DNA from: Phycicoccus duodecadis
Lineage (GTDB): Bacteria; Actinomycetota; Actinomycetes; Actinomycetales; Dermatophilaceae
Direction: 5' to 3'
DNA length: 64,000 nt
NCBI RefSeq assembly: GCF_002846495.1
Contig: NZ_PJNE01000001.1
Coordinates: 186,001-250,000, forward strand
Made by a program: the position numbers and the translations under genes. Below, one piece after another: positions 34,321-43,595 of this stretch (the stretch's first letter is position 1; each line of letters starts with the position of its first letter). Under the pieces are notes generated by a model. The model searched no databases. It was not told the origin of the DNA and was given only the letters and a program-made list of their open reading frames with translations.

Positions 34321-35018
34321 GCGTCCAATCCTCGCAGGTAGGGGTTGGTGGCCCGTTCGCGGCGCATCGTGGTGGCGGGGCCGTGCCCGGTGAGGACCAG
34401 GGTCGAGTCCGGCAGCGGTAGGACCACCTCGCGCAGCGACCGGCGCATGGCCGCGTCGCTGCCGCCGGCCAGGTCGGTGCGCCCGATGGAGCCGGCGAAG
34501 AGCACGTCCCCCGAGACCACCGTGCGGTCCAGTCCCTCCTCGGCGGGCAGACCGTCGGGGACGACGTCGAGGGCGAACATGGCCGACCCCTCGGTGTGCC
34601 CCGGCGCGTGCAGCACCTCGAGCGAGAGCCCCGCGAGCTCGAGCCGCCCGCGGTCCTCGATCTCGACGACCCGCTCGGGCTCGCGCCACGTGGCGCGCTG
34701 CCCGAACTGTGCCTCCATCATGGCCAGGGTCCCCGGGTCGATGCTCGCCACCGGGTCGGCGAGCCGGTAGCGGTCGTCGGTGTGGATGTAGGCCGCGGTG
34801 TCGCCCCCGCACACCGGCGTCACCGAGTAGACGTGGTCGAGGTGGCCGTGGGTGAGCAGGACGGCCGCCGGGCGGAGGCGGTGCTCCTCGAGCAGGGAGC
34901 GCAGCGTGTCCTCGACACCGATGCCCGGGTCGACGACCAGACACTCCTCCCCCGGCCCGGGGGCCAGGACGTAGCAGTTGGTCCCGAAGGCGGCGGCGGG
35001 GAAGGAGAGGGCGAGCAC
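34317..35018 (-). CDS. MBL-fold metallo-hydrolase (glyoxalase II-like)
   Basis: 233 aa. Metal-binding signature THGHLDHV (HxHxDH), a second His in APGHTEGSAMF, Asp in VVSGDVLFAGSIGRTDL and a final His in TGHGPATTM: a complete glyoxalase II-type site. Substrate is probably a thioester, but this is not shown. It is co-translated with hisS and divergent from the cyclophilin gene, a conserved arrangement. GTG 35018 starts the conserved fold; an upstream reading would cross the cyclophilin promoter. Confidence 0.88.
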   Translation of the reverse strand: MLALSFPAAAFGTNCYVLAPGPGEECLVVDPGIGVEDTLRSLLEEHRLRPAAVLLTHGHLDHVYSVTPVCGGDTAAYIHTDDRYRLADPVASIDPGTLAMMEAQFGQRATWREPERVVEIEDRGRLELAGLSLEVLHAPGHTEGSAMFALDVVPDGLPAEEGLDRTVVSGDVLFAGSIGRTDLAGGSDAAMRRSLREVVLPLPDSTLVLTGHGPATTMRRERATNPYLRGLDA

Positions 35019-35044
35019 CGGGCGAGCGTAACGGGCCCGGTGCC

Positions 35045-35050
35045 TACACT
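35045..35050 (+). promoter_or_regulatory. -10 box for the cyclophilin-DUF349 unit
   Basis: TACACT, 36 nt before GTG 35087; GGAGG at 35074-35078 is the ribosome-binding site. Confidence 0.45.
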
Positions 35051-35086
35051 GGGCGCGCTGTCGGAGCGAGCACGGAGGATCTCGGG

Positions 35087-35911
35087 GTGACCAGGAAGCA
35101 GGAGCGGGCGCGGGCACGACGACGCTGGGAGAGGCGTCAGGCGACCCTGGCGCAGCGCCGGGCCCGGCGGCTGCGCTGGCGCCGCCTCGGCGCGGTCGTG
35201 GCCGTCGTGGCGCTGGTCGGGGGCCTGGTCACCGTCCTGGGGCTGACCTTCGGCTCGCGCGGCTCCGACGCCGCGCCGGGCGCCACGCCGTCCGCCACGC
35301 CGTCCGCCGCCAGCACCACGCTGGCGGGCTGCGCGCTGCCGCCCAAGCCCCTCGGTACCTCCGCCGAGCTCTCGCTGCCCGACAAGGCCACCGCCGCCGG
35401 CACGACGTTCACGGCCACCCTCACCACGAACTGCGGCGACATCGTGCTGAGCCTCGACGGCACCAAGGCCCCCCAGGCCACCGCGGTCCTGGTCGACCTC
35501 GCGCGCCGCAACTACTACAGAGACGCCCCCTGCCACCGCCTCACCACCGCCCCCACCCTCAAGGTGCTCCAGTGCGGGGACCCCACGGGCACCGGCCAGG
35601 GCACCCCCGGCTTCGGCTACGGCGTCGAGAACGCCCCGAAGGACGGGCGGTACCCTCGCGGCACGGTGGCCATGGCGCGGACCAGCGACCCCGCGAAGGG
35701 CACCGGCGGGCAGTTCTTCATCGTGTACGGCGACTCCACCCTTCCGGACCCGCACGGATACACGGTGGTGGGCAAGGTCACCGCAGGGTTGGATATCGTC
35801 GACAAGGTGGCCGCCCAAGGAGTGGCGCCCAACGACACGAACCCAGACGACGGATCGCCCGCCGCACCGATCAGCATCCTGAGCGTTGCTGTCACCGAGG
35901 AGAAGTCCTGA
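35087..35911 (+). CDS. Membrane-anchored peptidyl-prolyl isomerase (cyclophilin)
   Basis: 274 aa. A very basic cytoplasmic N terminus (1-32), one transmembrane helix at about 33-55 (LGAVVAVVALVGGLVTVLGL), a Ser/Ala/Pro linker, then a cyclophilin domain with FFIVYGDS and the GTGGQFF active-site strand, facing outside. It would speed folding of secreted proteins. GTG 35087 has a good ribosome-binding site. It ends 2 bp before the DUF349 gene. Confidence 0.9.
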   Translation: MTRKQERARARRRWERRQATLAQRRARRLRWRRLGAVVAVVALVGGLVTVLGLTFGSRGSDAAPGATPSATPSAASTTLAGCALPPKPLGTSAELSLPDKATAAGTTFTATLTTNCGDIVLSLDGTKAPQATAVLVDLARRNYYRDAPCHRLTTAPTLKVLQCGDPTGTGQGTPGFGYGVENAPKDGRYPRGTVAMARTSDPAKGTGGQFFIVYGDSTLPDPHGYTVVGKVTAGLDIVDKVAAQGVAPNDTNPDDGSPAAPISILSVAVTEEKS

Positions 35912-35913
35912 CC

Positions 35914-37272
35914 GTGCCCGAGGACCAGCCCATCCCCCGTCCCCCCGTCCCGTCGCCGGCCGCCCTGGCCGGGCGCGTGGCACCCCGCCCGGTCGTCGCA
36001 CCGGCCGCCCCGGCACACTCCGAGTCGGCCCGTTTCGGCCGCGTCGACGACGAGGGGCACGTCTTCGTCACCGTCGACGGTGAGGAGCGCGAGGTGGGGT
36101 CCTACCCCGGCGCCACCCCGGACGAGGCGCTGCAGTACTTCGCCCGCAAGTACGACGAGCTCGCCGCCTCGGCCGACCTGCTCGAGACCCGCCTGGCCAA
36201 CCCCGAGGTCTCGGCCAAGGAGGTCGCCGACGGGCTGAAGACCCTCGAGGAGCACCTGGCGGAGGCGCATGTGGTGGGCGACCTCGCGGCCCTGCAGGCC
36301 ACCGTCGAGCGGGTGCGTGAGGCCATCACGGCCAAGCGCGCCGAGGAGACCGAGCGGCGCCAGGCCGCGCGCGCGGTGGCCGCGGCCGAGCGAGAGGCCA
36401 TCGTCGCCGAGGCCGAGCAGATCGCCGGCCAGCCGGCCGGCAGTACCCAGTGGAAGCAGAGCGGCGAGCGGATGCGCGCCCTGCTCGACGACTGGAAGCG
36501 CCACCAGCGCGGCTCGGCCAAGCTCGACAAGCCCACCGAGACCGCGCTCTGGCAGCGCTTCAGCCACGCCCGCAACACCTTCGACAAGGGCCGGCGCGCC
36601 TGGTTCGCTGAGCTCGAGACCACGCGCGCCGACGCCCTGGGGACCAAGAAGAAGCTCGTGGCCGAGGCCGAGACCCTGGCCAAGAGCACCGACTGGGGCC
36701 CCACCGCCCGCGCCTTCAAGCAGCTGATGGACCGCTGGCGCACCGCCGGCCGGGCCTCCCGCTCCGACGACGACGCCCTCTGGGAGCGGTTCCGCAGCGC
36801 CCAGGACGCGTTCTTCACCGCCAAGGACGCCGCGGCGGCCGTCGAGGACGAGGAGTTCCGCGGCAACCTCGCCGTCAAGGAGCAGCTCCTGGTCGAGGCC
36901 GAGGCCATCCTGCCCATCACCGACCTCGAGGCCGCCAAGGCCGCGCTGCGCTCGGTGCAGGACCGCTGGGACGCCGCCGGCAAGGTGCCGCGCGCCGACA
37001 TCGAGCGCGTCGAGAAGCGCATCCGGCGCGTCGAGACCGCCGTGCGTGAGGCCGAGGACTCCCGCTGGAAGCAGAGCAACCCCGAGGTCGCCGCCCGGGC
37101 CCGCTCCATGGTCGAGCAGCTCGAGGCGTCGGTGGCCTCGGTCGAGGCCGAGGTCGCCACGGCCGAGAAGGCCGGCGACGAGAAGAAGGCCGCCGCCGCG
37201 CGTGACCGGCTGGCCACCCAGCAGCAGTGGCTCGAGCAGGCCCGCGCCGGGCTCGACGAGTTCGGCGGCTGA
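35914..37272 (+). CDS. DUF349 domain protein
   Basis: 452 aa. A Pro-rich N terminus (1-35) is followed by a small beta domain (FGRVDDEGHVFVTVDGEERE) and at least three DUF349 helical repeats, recognised by WKQSGERMRALLDDWK, WGPTARAFKQLMDRWR and LRSVQDRWDAAGKVPR. Coiled-coil C terminus. The function of the actinobacterial family is not established; regulation or RNA-related roles have been suggested for other members. Adjacent to rel on the opposite strand, a conserved neighbourhood. Confidence 0.9.
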   Translation: MPEDQPIPRPPVPSPAALAGRVAPRPVVAPAAPAHSESARFGRVDDEGHVFVTVDGEEREVGSYPGATPDEALQYFARKYDELAASADLLETRLANPEVSAKEVADGLKTLEEHLAEAHVVGDLAALQATVERVREAITAKRAEETERRQAARAVAAAEREAIVAEAEQIAGQPAGSTQWKQSGERMRALLDDWKRHQRGSAKLDKPTETALWQRFSHARNTFDKGRRAWFAELETTRADALGTKKKLVAEAETLAKSTDWGPTARAFKQLMDRWRTAGRASRSDDDALWERFRSAQDAFFTAKDAAAAVEDEEFRGNLAVKEQLLVEAEAILPITDLEAAKAALRSVQDRWDAAGKVPRADIERVEKRIRRVETAVREAEDSRWKQSNPEVAARARSMVEQLEASVASVEAEVATAEKAGDEKKAAAARDRLATQQQWLEQARAGLDEFGG

Positions 37273-37283
37273 GCCACCCCGGC

Positions 37284-37318
37284 CGGGCGCCGCGACCGCT
37301 CAGGTGTCGCGGCGCCCG
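37284..37318. terminator. Bidirectional terminator between DUF349 gene and rel
   Basis: Perfect 13-bp stem (37284-37296 with 37306-37318, 9-nt loop) between two convergent genes; the rel stop lies in the loop and arm. GC-rich without a U-tract, as usual in high-GC actinobacteria. Confidence 0.7.
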
Positions 37319-39633
37319 CCGGTGACGCGCTCGGCGTCGAGCACGCCGTCGACGCGCTGCACGGCGCGGATGACGTGCCCCAGGTGGCCGGGGTCGCCCA
37401 TCTCGAAGGTGAAGCGCAGCACGGCCACCCGGTCGCGCGAGGTGTGCACCGAGGCCGAGAGGATGTTCACCCCGTGGTCGGAGATGACCCGGGTGACGTC
37501 GGACAGCAGGCGCGAGCGGTCGAGCGCCTCGACCTGCAGCTGGACCAGGAACAGGCTGCCCGCCGTGGGCGCCCACTCGACCTCGATGATCTTCTCGGGC
37601 TGGGACAGCAGGGAGTCGGCGTTGGTGCAGTCGCGCCGGTGCACCGACACCCCGTTGCCGCGGGTGACGAAGCCCAGGATGTCGTCGCCCGGCACCGGGG
37701 TGCAGCAGCGCGAGAGCTTGACCCAGACGTCGGACATGTCCTTGACGACCACGCCGGGATCGCCGCCGCGGCGGTGGCTGGGCCGCGACAGGACCGGGGA
37801 GGCGGCCTCGGCGATGTCCTCGCTGGCGCCGTCCTCGCCACCGACCGACGCCACGAGCCGTGCCACGACGTGCTGGGCCGAGACGTGGCCCTCGCCGATG
37901 GCGGCGTACAGGGACTCGATGCCGGGGTAGCGCAGCTCCTCGGCCACGCCGGTGAGCGACTCGAGCGAGGTCATCCGCTGCAGGGGCAGCCCCTGCTTGC
38001 GCATGACCTTCGCGAGGGCGTCCTTGCCCTCCTCGATCATCTCCTCGCGGCGTTCCTTGGTGAACCAGTGCTTGATCTTGTTGCGCGCCCGGGCCGAGCG
38101 GACGAAGCCCAGCCAGTCGCGGGAGGGGCCCGCGGAGTCGGCCTTGGAGGTCAGGACCTCGACGACGTCGCCGTTGTCGAGCCGGCTCTCGAGCGGCACC
38201 AGGCGGCCGTTGACGCGGGCGCCGATGCAGTGGTGGCCGACCTCGGTGTGCACCGCGTAGGCGAAGTCGACCGGCGTGGCCCCGGCGGGGAGCCCGACCA
38301 GCTGCCCCTTGGGCGTGAAGACGTAGACCTCGCTGGCCGTGATCTCGAAGCGCAGCGACTCGAGGAACTCCCCCGGGTCGGAGGTCTCCTTCTGCCAGTC
38401 GAGCAGCTGGCGCAGCCACGCCATGTCGTTGACCGGGCCCGTCTGGCCGTCGCGGGCCTGGGCCCCCGGGGTTCCCGCGGCGCCCTTGACCGACGGGTCC
38501 TCCTTGTACTTCCAGTGCGCGGCCACGCCGTACTCGGCGCGCCGGTGCATGGTGTGGGTGCGGATCTGGATCTCGACCGCCTTGCCCCCCGGCCCGATGA
38601 CCGTCGTGTGCAGCGACTGGTACATGTTGAACTTCGGCATCGCGATGTAGTCCTTGAACCGCCCCGGCACCGGGTTCCAGCGGGCGTGCAGCGCGCCGAG
38701 CGCGGCGTAGCAGTCGCGGACGGTGTCGACCAGGACGCGCACGGCCACGAGGTCGTAGATCTGCTCGAAGTCGCGGCCGCCCACGATCATCTTCTGGTAC
38801 ACCGAGTAGTAGTGCTTCGGACGGCCGGTGACCGTGGCCTTGATCTTGGCGGCCTTGAGGTCGCTGCCGACCTCCTCGCGCACCCCGGCGAGGTACTCCT
38901 CGCGGGCCGGGGCGCGGTCGGCGACCAGGCGCACGATCTCGTCGTACACCTTGGGGTACAGGGCCTGGAACGAGAGGTCCTCGAGCTCCCACTTGATGGT
39001 GTTCATGCCGAGGCGGTGCGCCAGCGGCGCGTAGATCTCGAGGGTCTCCTTGGCCTTGCGCTGCGCGCTCTCGGCCGAGACGTAGCGCCAGGTGCGCGCG
39101 TTGTGCAGGCGGTCGGCCAGCTTGATGACGAGCACCCGGATGTCGCGCGCCATGGCCACGACCATCTTGCGCACGGTCTCGGCCTGGGCGGCCTGGCCGT
39201 AGGTGACCTTGTCGAGCTTGGTCACCCCGTCGACCAGCATCGCGATCTCCTCGCCGAAGTCGCGGCGCAGGGCCTCGAGGCTGTAGGCGGTGTCCTCGAC
39301 GGTGTCGTGCAGCAGGGCGGCGGCCAGCGTGGTCGGCGTCATGCCCAGCTCGGCCAGGATGGTGGTGACGGCCAGGGGGTGGGTGATGTAGTCGTCGCCG
39401 CTGCGGCGCTTCTGCCCCTCGTGGGCGCGCTCGGCCACGGCGTAGGCCCGCTCGACCAGGGCGATGTCGGCCTTGGGATGGGTGGTGCGCACGACCTGGA
39501 GCAGCGGCTCGAGGACGGGGTTGCTCGGCGGCTTGTTGCGCCCGACGCGCGCCAGGGCGGCCCGGGCCCGCGCCCGGGACCCCGCTCCTGGGGACGTGGC
39601 CCCCGGGGCGGCGGTCGTCGTGTTGTCCGCCAT
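37300..39633 (-). CDS. rel: Bifunctional (p)ppGpp synthetase/hydrolase Rel
   Basis: 777 aa. Domains in order: HD hydrolase ([15 protein letters not shown]; about 85-200), synthetase ([16 protein letters not shown]; about 255-400), TGS ([19 protein letters not shown]; about 430-490), a Cys-containing helical region ([19 protein letters not shown]) and ACT (about 700-777). The hydrolase site is intact, so both activities are expected, as in the single Rel of actinobacteria. Leaderless start: TAGACT ends 6 nt before ATG 39633. Confidence 0.96.
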   Translation of the reverse strand: MADNTTTAAPGATSPGAGSRARARAALARVGRNKPPSNPVLEPLLQVVRTTHPKADIALVERAYAVAERAHEGQKRRSGDDYITHPLAVTTILAELGMTPTTLAAALLHDTVEDTAYSLEALRRDFGEEIAMLVDGVTKLDKVTYGQAAQAETVRKMVVAMARDIRVLVIKLADRLHNARTWRYVSAESAQRKAKETLEIYAPLAHRLGMNTIKWELEDLSFQALYPKVYDEIVRLVADRAPAREEYLAGVREEVGSDLKAAKIKATVTGRPKHYYSVYQKMIVGGRDFEQIYDLVAVRVLVDTVRDCYAALGALHARWNPVPGRFKDYIAMPKFNMYQSLHTTVIGPGGKAVEIQIRTHTMHRRAEYGVAAHWKYKEDPSVKGAAGTPGAQARDGQTGPVNDMAWLRQLLDWQKETSDPGEFLESLRFEITASEVYVFTPKGQLVGLPAGATPVDFAYAVHTEVGHHCIGARVNGRLVPLESRLDNGDVVEVLTSKADSAGPSRDWLGFVRSARARNKIKHWFTKERREEMIEEGKDALAKVMRKQGLPLQRMTSLESLTGVAEELRYPGIESLYAAIGEGHVSAQHVVARLVASVGGEDGASEDIAEAASPVLSRPSHRRGGDPGVVVKDMSDVWVKLSRCCTPVPGDDILGFVTRGNGVSVHRRDCTNADSLLSQPEKIIEVEWAPTAGSLFLVQLQVEALDRSRLLSDVTRVISDHGVNILSASVHTSRDRVAVLRFTFEMGDPGHLGHVIRAVQRVDGVLDAERVTGGRRDT

Positions 39634-39639
39634 GCCGGA

Positions 39640-39645
39640 AGTCTA
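39640..39645 (-). promoter_or_regulatory. -10 box of leaderless rel promoter
   Basis: TAGACT on the minus strand, 6 nt before ATG 39633, with no ribosome-binding site between. Confidence 0.6.
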
Positions 39646-39655
39646 GTCGCGGGCC

Positions 39656-40198
39656 TCAGCCGACCCGGTGCAGGGACCTGACCGGGCGCTCGCCCATCCG
39701 CGCACGGCCCCCGAGGAAGGCGAGCTCGACGATGCAGTCGAAGCCCACGACGTGCCCGCCCACCTGCTCGAGCAGGTCCCACGCCGCCACCGCGGTGCCG
39801 CCGGTGGCCAGCACGTCGTCGACGAGGACGATGCGGTGGCCGCTGGCCAGGGCGTCGGCGTGCACCTCGATGGTCGCCGAGCCGTACTCGAGGTCGTAGC
39901 TGACGGCGACCGTCTCCCCCGGCAGCTTGCCCGCCTTGCGCACCGGGACGAAGCCGACGCCCAGCTCGTACGCCAGGGCGGCGCCGACGACGAAGCCGCG
40001 GGCCTCGACGCCGGCGACCAGGTCGACCTCGCCGCGGTGGCCGTCGGCCATAGCCCGGATGACCGTGGCGAAGGCCTCGGGGTCGGCCAGCAGCGGGGTG
40101 ATGTCCTTGAAGACCACCCCCGGCGACGGGAAGTCGGGGACGTCGCGCAGTCCCTGCGCGACGACCCGGGAGAGGGTGTCGGCGTCGAGCGGGCTCAC
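39656..40198 (-). CDS. apt: Adenine phosphoribosyltransferase
   Basis: 180 aa. Salvages adenine to AMP using PRPP. FPSPGVVFKDITPLLADP at the N terminus, GVEARGFVVG, VRKAGKLPG and the PRPP-binding VLVDDVLATGGTAVA are all present. GTG 40198 is the start; it begins 5 bp after the secF stop, so it belongs to the yajC-secD-secF-apt run and sits just before rel, the standard actinobacterial order. Confidence 0.95.
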   Translation of the reverse strand: MSPLDADTLSRVVAQGLRDVPDFPSPGVVFKDITPLLADPEAFATVIRAMADGHRGEVDLVAGVEARGFVVGAALAYELGVGFVPVRKAGKLPGETVAVSYDLEYGSATIEVHADALASGHRIVLVDDVLATGGTAVAAWDLLEQVGGHVVGFDCIVELAFLGGRARMGERPVRSLHRVG

Positions 40199-40203
40199 CG
40201 GGC

Positions 40204-41370
40204 CTACCGCTTCGCCCGAGGTGGGCGCTTCGGCTGGTTGCGCGGGCCGCTGCGCGCGTACTGGTGCACGGCGCGCCCGGTGAGGGTCGAGCCCTCCTCG
40301 CGCTGCCCCGCCCCGGGCGCCCCCACCGGTACGGGATCGCCGTCGGCGTCCGCCGTGGCGCCGGGGGTGGTGCCGGCCGGCACCCGGGCCACCTTGGCCT
40401 GGTGGCGCGCGGCGCGCTTGCCGAGCTCGACGACCGCGTCGTCCGTGCGCCGCAGGGTGACCAGGATCGGGGTCGCGATGAAGATCGAGGAGTAGGCGCC
40501 CACCAGGATGCCGACGAACAGCACCAGCGACAGGTCGAGCAGCACGCCCGGCCCCAGGAAGATCGAGCCGACGACCAGGACCGCCGCGATGGGCAGCAGG
40601 CCGATCACGGTGGTGTTGATCGAGCGCACCATGGTCTGGTTGACGGCCAGGTTGGCCGCCTGGGCGTAGGTCATCCGGCCGCTGCCGAACGCCTGGGCGG
40701 TGTTCTCGCGGACCTTGTCGAAGACCACCACCGTGTCGTAGAGGCTGTAGCCCAGCACGGTGAGGAAGCCGATCATGGTCGCGGGCGTGATCTCGAAGCC
40801 GGTGAGGGCGTAGATGCCGACCGTGATGGCGAGGTCGTGCACCAGCGCCACGAGGGCGGCGGCCGCCATCTTCCAGTTGCGGAAGTAGATGCTCAGCATC
40901 ACCACGACGCCGATGAGGAAGATGATGAGCGCCCGCAGCGCCTGCTGGCTGACCGAGGCACCCCACGAGGGGCCGATGAAGGTGCCGCTGACGTCCTGCT
41001 CGGAGACCCCGAAGGCCTTGGCCAGCGACTGGCGCACGTCCTGGCTGGCGGTGTCGTCGAGCCGCTCGGTCTGCACCCGCACGGTGCCGTTGCCCACCAG
41101 GGTGACGTTGACCCCCCGCTCGTCCTCGGCGGCCCCGACGGCGTCGCGGGCGACCTGCTCGTAGTCGGCCGGGGCCGAGGTGGTGGCGACCCGGAACTCG
41201 GACCCGCCGCGGAACTCCAGGCCCAGGTTCAGGCCCTGGACGGCCAGGCCGAGGGCGGCCACGACCAGCAGGACGAGCGAGACACCGTAGAAGCGTCGCC
41301 GCAGGGCGACGACCGGGACCGAGCGCTTCCCGGTGTACAGGTCGTTGCCGACGTCGGAGAAGCGGCTCAT
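40204..41370 (-). CDS. secF: Protein translocase subunit SecF
   Basis: 388 aa. Six transmembrane helices of the RND-like fold; GLNLGLEFRGGSEF in the first exported loop and GYSLYDTVVVFDKVREN before the last helices are diagnostic. Uses the proton gradient to pull exported proteins through SecYEG. The C-terminal 70 residues are a long basic, Gly/Pro-rich cytoplasmic tail. ATG 41370 overlaps the secD stop. Confidence 0.96.
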   Translation of the reverse strand: MSRFSDVGNDLYTGKRSVPVVALRRRFYGVSLVLLVVAALGLAVQGLNLGLEFRGGSEFRVATTSAPADYEQVARDAVGAAEDERGVNVTLVGNGTVRVQTERLDDTASQDVRQSLAKAFGVSEQDVSGTFIGPSWGASVSQQALRALIIFLIGVVVMLSIYFRNWKMAAAALVALVHDLAITVGIYALTGFEITPATMIGFLTVLGYSLYDTVVVFDKVRENTAQAFGSGRMTYAQAANLAVNQTMVRSINTTVIGLLPIAAVLVVGSIFLGPGVLLDLSLVLFVGILVGAYSSIFIATPILVTLRRTDDAVVELGKRAARHQAKVARVPAGTTPGATADADGDPVPVGAPGAGQREEGSTLTGRAVHQYARSGPRNQPKRPPRAKR

Positions 41371-43175
41371 GCTCGGCTCCCTTCGGGCTCACGGACGGCG
41401 GGCGGGGCACTGGTGAACCGCCCGCGGCCGGCGTACCGGGTGGTGGTGACACCCAGGCGGCGCGGGTCCAGGCCCGACCACGGATGGCCGTCGCGGAAGA
41501 ACGGCAGGCGGGTCAGCAGGGTCAGCACCGGGTGGGTGAACCAGAAGACGATGAGGATGTCGATCAGGGTCGTCAGGCCCAGGGTGAAGGCGAAGCCGCG
41601 CACGCTGGAGCTGGCCAGCAGGTACAGCACGATCGCGGCCAGGAAGTTGACGCCGTCGGCGATCAGGATGGTGCGCTTGGCGCGACCCCACGCCGTCTGC
41701 ACGGCCGAGGCCAGCGAACGGCCGTCACGCAGCTCGTCGCGCACCCGTTCGAAGTAGACGATGAAGCTGTCGGCGGTGAACCCGATGGCCACGATGAGGC
41801 CGGTGACGCCGGCCATGTCGAGGCGGTAGTTCTGCGCCCAGCCGAGGACCGTGATCGTCAGGTACGTGAGCAGGGCCGCGACCACGATCGAGGCGATGGT
41901 CACGAAGCCGAGCACCCGGTACTGCACGAGCGAGTACCCGACGACCAGCAGGAGCCCGATGAGGCCGGCGACCAGGCCGTACCGCAGCTGCTCGCTGCCC
42001 AGGGTGGGGCTGATGTCGACGCTGCTCTGCTCCTCGAACGACAGCGGGAGGGCCCCGAACTTCAGCTGGTCGGCCAGGGCGCGCGCCGACTCGATGGTGA
42101 AGTTGCCGGTGATGCTGGCCCGGCCGTTCGGGATGGCCTCGTTGAACTGGGGAGCCACGATGACCCGCGAGTCGAGGGTCGCGGCCAGCTGGTTCTGCGG
42201 CGACGGCAGCGCGACCATGGTGCGGCTGATGTCGGCGTACTGCTTCGTGCCCTCGGCATCGAACGACAGCGCGATCTCGACGCGGCTGGTCGGCACGCCC
42301 TGCTGGTTGGTCTGGTACCCGGCGCTGGCGTCGCTGATGTGGTCGCCGGAGACGACCACGGGGCCCAGGATGTACTTGGCGCCGTCGTCGACCCCGCAGG
42401 TGACCAGCGGCTTCGCGGGGTCGTCCTCGATGGTGTCGAGGGCGCCCGGGTCGGCGCAGTTGAGCGCGGTGAACCGCTGCTGCACCTCGGGGGTGATCCA
42501 CGCGAGGTCGGTGGGCCCGTTGGGGGCGGCGGTCGAACCCGAGGGCTTGGCCGACGGGGCCGGGGAGGCCGCGGCGCTCGGCGAGGCCGACGGGCTGGCC
42601 GTGGGCGACGGGGTGGGCGAGGCCGCGGTGAGGGCCTCGTTGACGGCGCTGTTGCTGGTGGAGGTCGGCGCCGGGCTCGCGCTCGACACGGCCGAGGGGC
42701 TCGCGCTCGGGGTGGCGCTGCCGGAGGCCGCCGCCGACGGCGAGGCCGAGGGGCTGGCGCTGGGGGCCGGCTGCGGGACGCCGGAGGCCACGGCCAGGAC
42801 CGGGCGGAACTGCATCTGCGAGGACTTGCTGATCGCGTCGCGGACGGCCTGGGTGGGGATCTCGGGGATGCTGACGACGATGTTGCGGTCGCCCTGGGTC
42901 GTGACCTCGGCACCGGAGACGCCGTTGGAGTCGACGCGCTGGACGATGATGTCGCGGGCCTGGTTCAGCTGGGCGGCCGAGACGGTCTGGCCGGCCTTGC
43001 CGCGCGGCTCGAGGATGATCTGGGTGCCGCCCTTGAGGTCGAGCCCGAGCTTGGGGGTGGCCTGCCCGTCGCTCCACACGATGGAGCCCGCGAGGACGCC
43101 GCCGAGCGCGACGACGAGCACGGTCAGCGCGATGAGCGCGCGACGCGCGAGCGTCTTGGGGGGGACCGCCGCCAT
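41367..43175 (-). CDS. secD: Protein translocase subunit SecD
   Basis: 602 aa. LGLDLKGGTQIILEP after the first transmembrane helix, then the large exported domain and five more helices with FTADSFIVYFERVRDE. An insertion of roughly 95 residues made almost only of Pro, Ser, Ala and Thr (about residues 145-240; DNA near 42545-42790) interrupts the exported domain and resembles a flexible cell-wall spacer. ATG 43175 starts directly after the yajC stop. Confidence 0.95.
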   Translation of the reverse strand: MAAVPPKTLARRALIALTVLVVALGGVLAGSIVWSDGQATPKLGLDLKGGTQIILEPRGKAGQTVSAAQLNQARDIIVQRVDSNGVSGAEVTTQGDRNIVVSIPEIPTQAVRDAISKSSQMQFRPVLAVASGVPQPAPSASPSASPSAAASGSATPSASPSAVSSASPAPTSTSNSAVNEALTAASPTPSPTASPSASPSAAASPAPSAKPSGSTAAPNGPTDLAWITPEVQQRFTALNCADPGALDTIEDDPAKPLVTCGVDDGAKYILGPVVVSGDHISDASAGYQTNQQGVPTSRVEIALSFDAEGTKQYADISRTMVALPSPQNQLAATLDSRVIVAPQFNEAIPNGRASITGNFTIESARALADQLKFGALPLSFEEQSSVDISPTLGSEQLRYGLVAGLIGLLLVVGYSLVQYRVLGFVTIASIVVAALLTYLTITVLGWAQNYRLDMAGVTGLIVAIGFTADSFIVYFERVRDELRDGRSLASAVQTAWGRAKRTILIADGVNFLAAIVLYLLASSSVRGFAFTLGLTTLIDILIVFWFTHPVLTLLTRLPFFRDGHPWSGLDPRRLGVTTTRYAGRGRFTSAPPAVREPEGSRA

Positions 43176-43176
43176 G

Positions 43177-43455
43177 TCAGGCCACCTCGCTCGAGCGCAT
43201 GCCGATGGCGCGGCGGTCGAACCGCAGGACCGTGCCCGCACCGACGTCGAGGGTCGCGATCTTGTCGTCGAGGGCCGTGATCGTCCCGTAGAGGCCCGAC
43301 GTGGTCACGACCTCCTCACCCACCGCCAGGGAGGACTGCAGCGTCTGCACCTGCTGGGCCCGCTTCCGTTGGGTGAAGAACATCCACAGGATGAGCAGGA
43401 ACGGCAGTCCCAGGATGAGCAGGTAGGCGAGGCCGGAGCCGGAGCCTTGAGACAT
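43177..43455 (-). CDS. yajC: Preprotein translocase subunit YajC
   Basis: 92 aa. One transmembrane helix at about 8-27 (GLAYLLILGLPFLLILWMFF) followed by QRKRAQQVQTLQSSLAVGEEVVTTSGLYG, the YajC signature. Accessory part of the SecDF complex. AAGGA ribosome-binding site ends about 9 nt before ATG 43455. First gene of yajC-secD-secF-apt. Confidence 0.95.
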   Translation of the reverse strand: MSQGSGSGLAYLLILGLPFLLILWMFFTQRKRAQQVQTLQSSLAVGEEVVTTSGLYGTITALDDKIATLDVGAGTVLRFDRRAIGMRSSEVA

Positions 43456-43505
43456 CGGAGTAGGTCCTTCGGAACGAGTGCGCCCCGCGGTGGCGGGCGT
43501 GGTAT

Positions 43506-43539
43506 CGGCCCGGACGCACCGGGCCGAGGACCCACTGTA
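43506..43539 (-). promoter_or_regulatory. yajC promoter -10 and leader hairpin
   Basis: TACAGT (43539-43534, minus strand) is a good -10 box. About 8 nt below it a perfect 8-bp hairpin (43506-43513 with 43519-43526) begins the roughly 70-nt leader of yajC. The hairpin may also end ruvB read-through. Confidence 0.45.
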
Positions 43540-43595
43540 GGCGAGAGCCGGACACCCCACCAACGAACCGCTGTACCCCGGCGTGCCCTCCTGGC

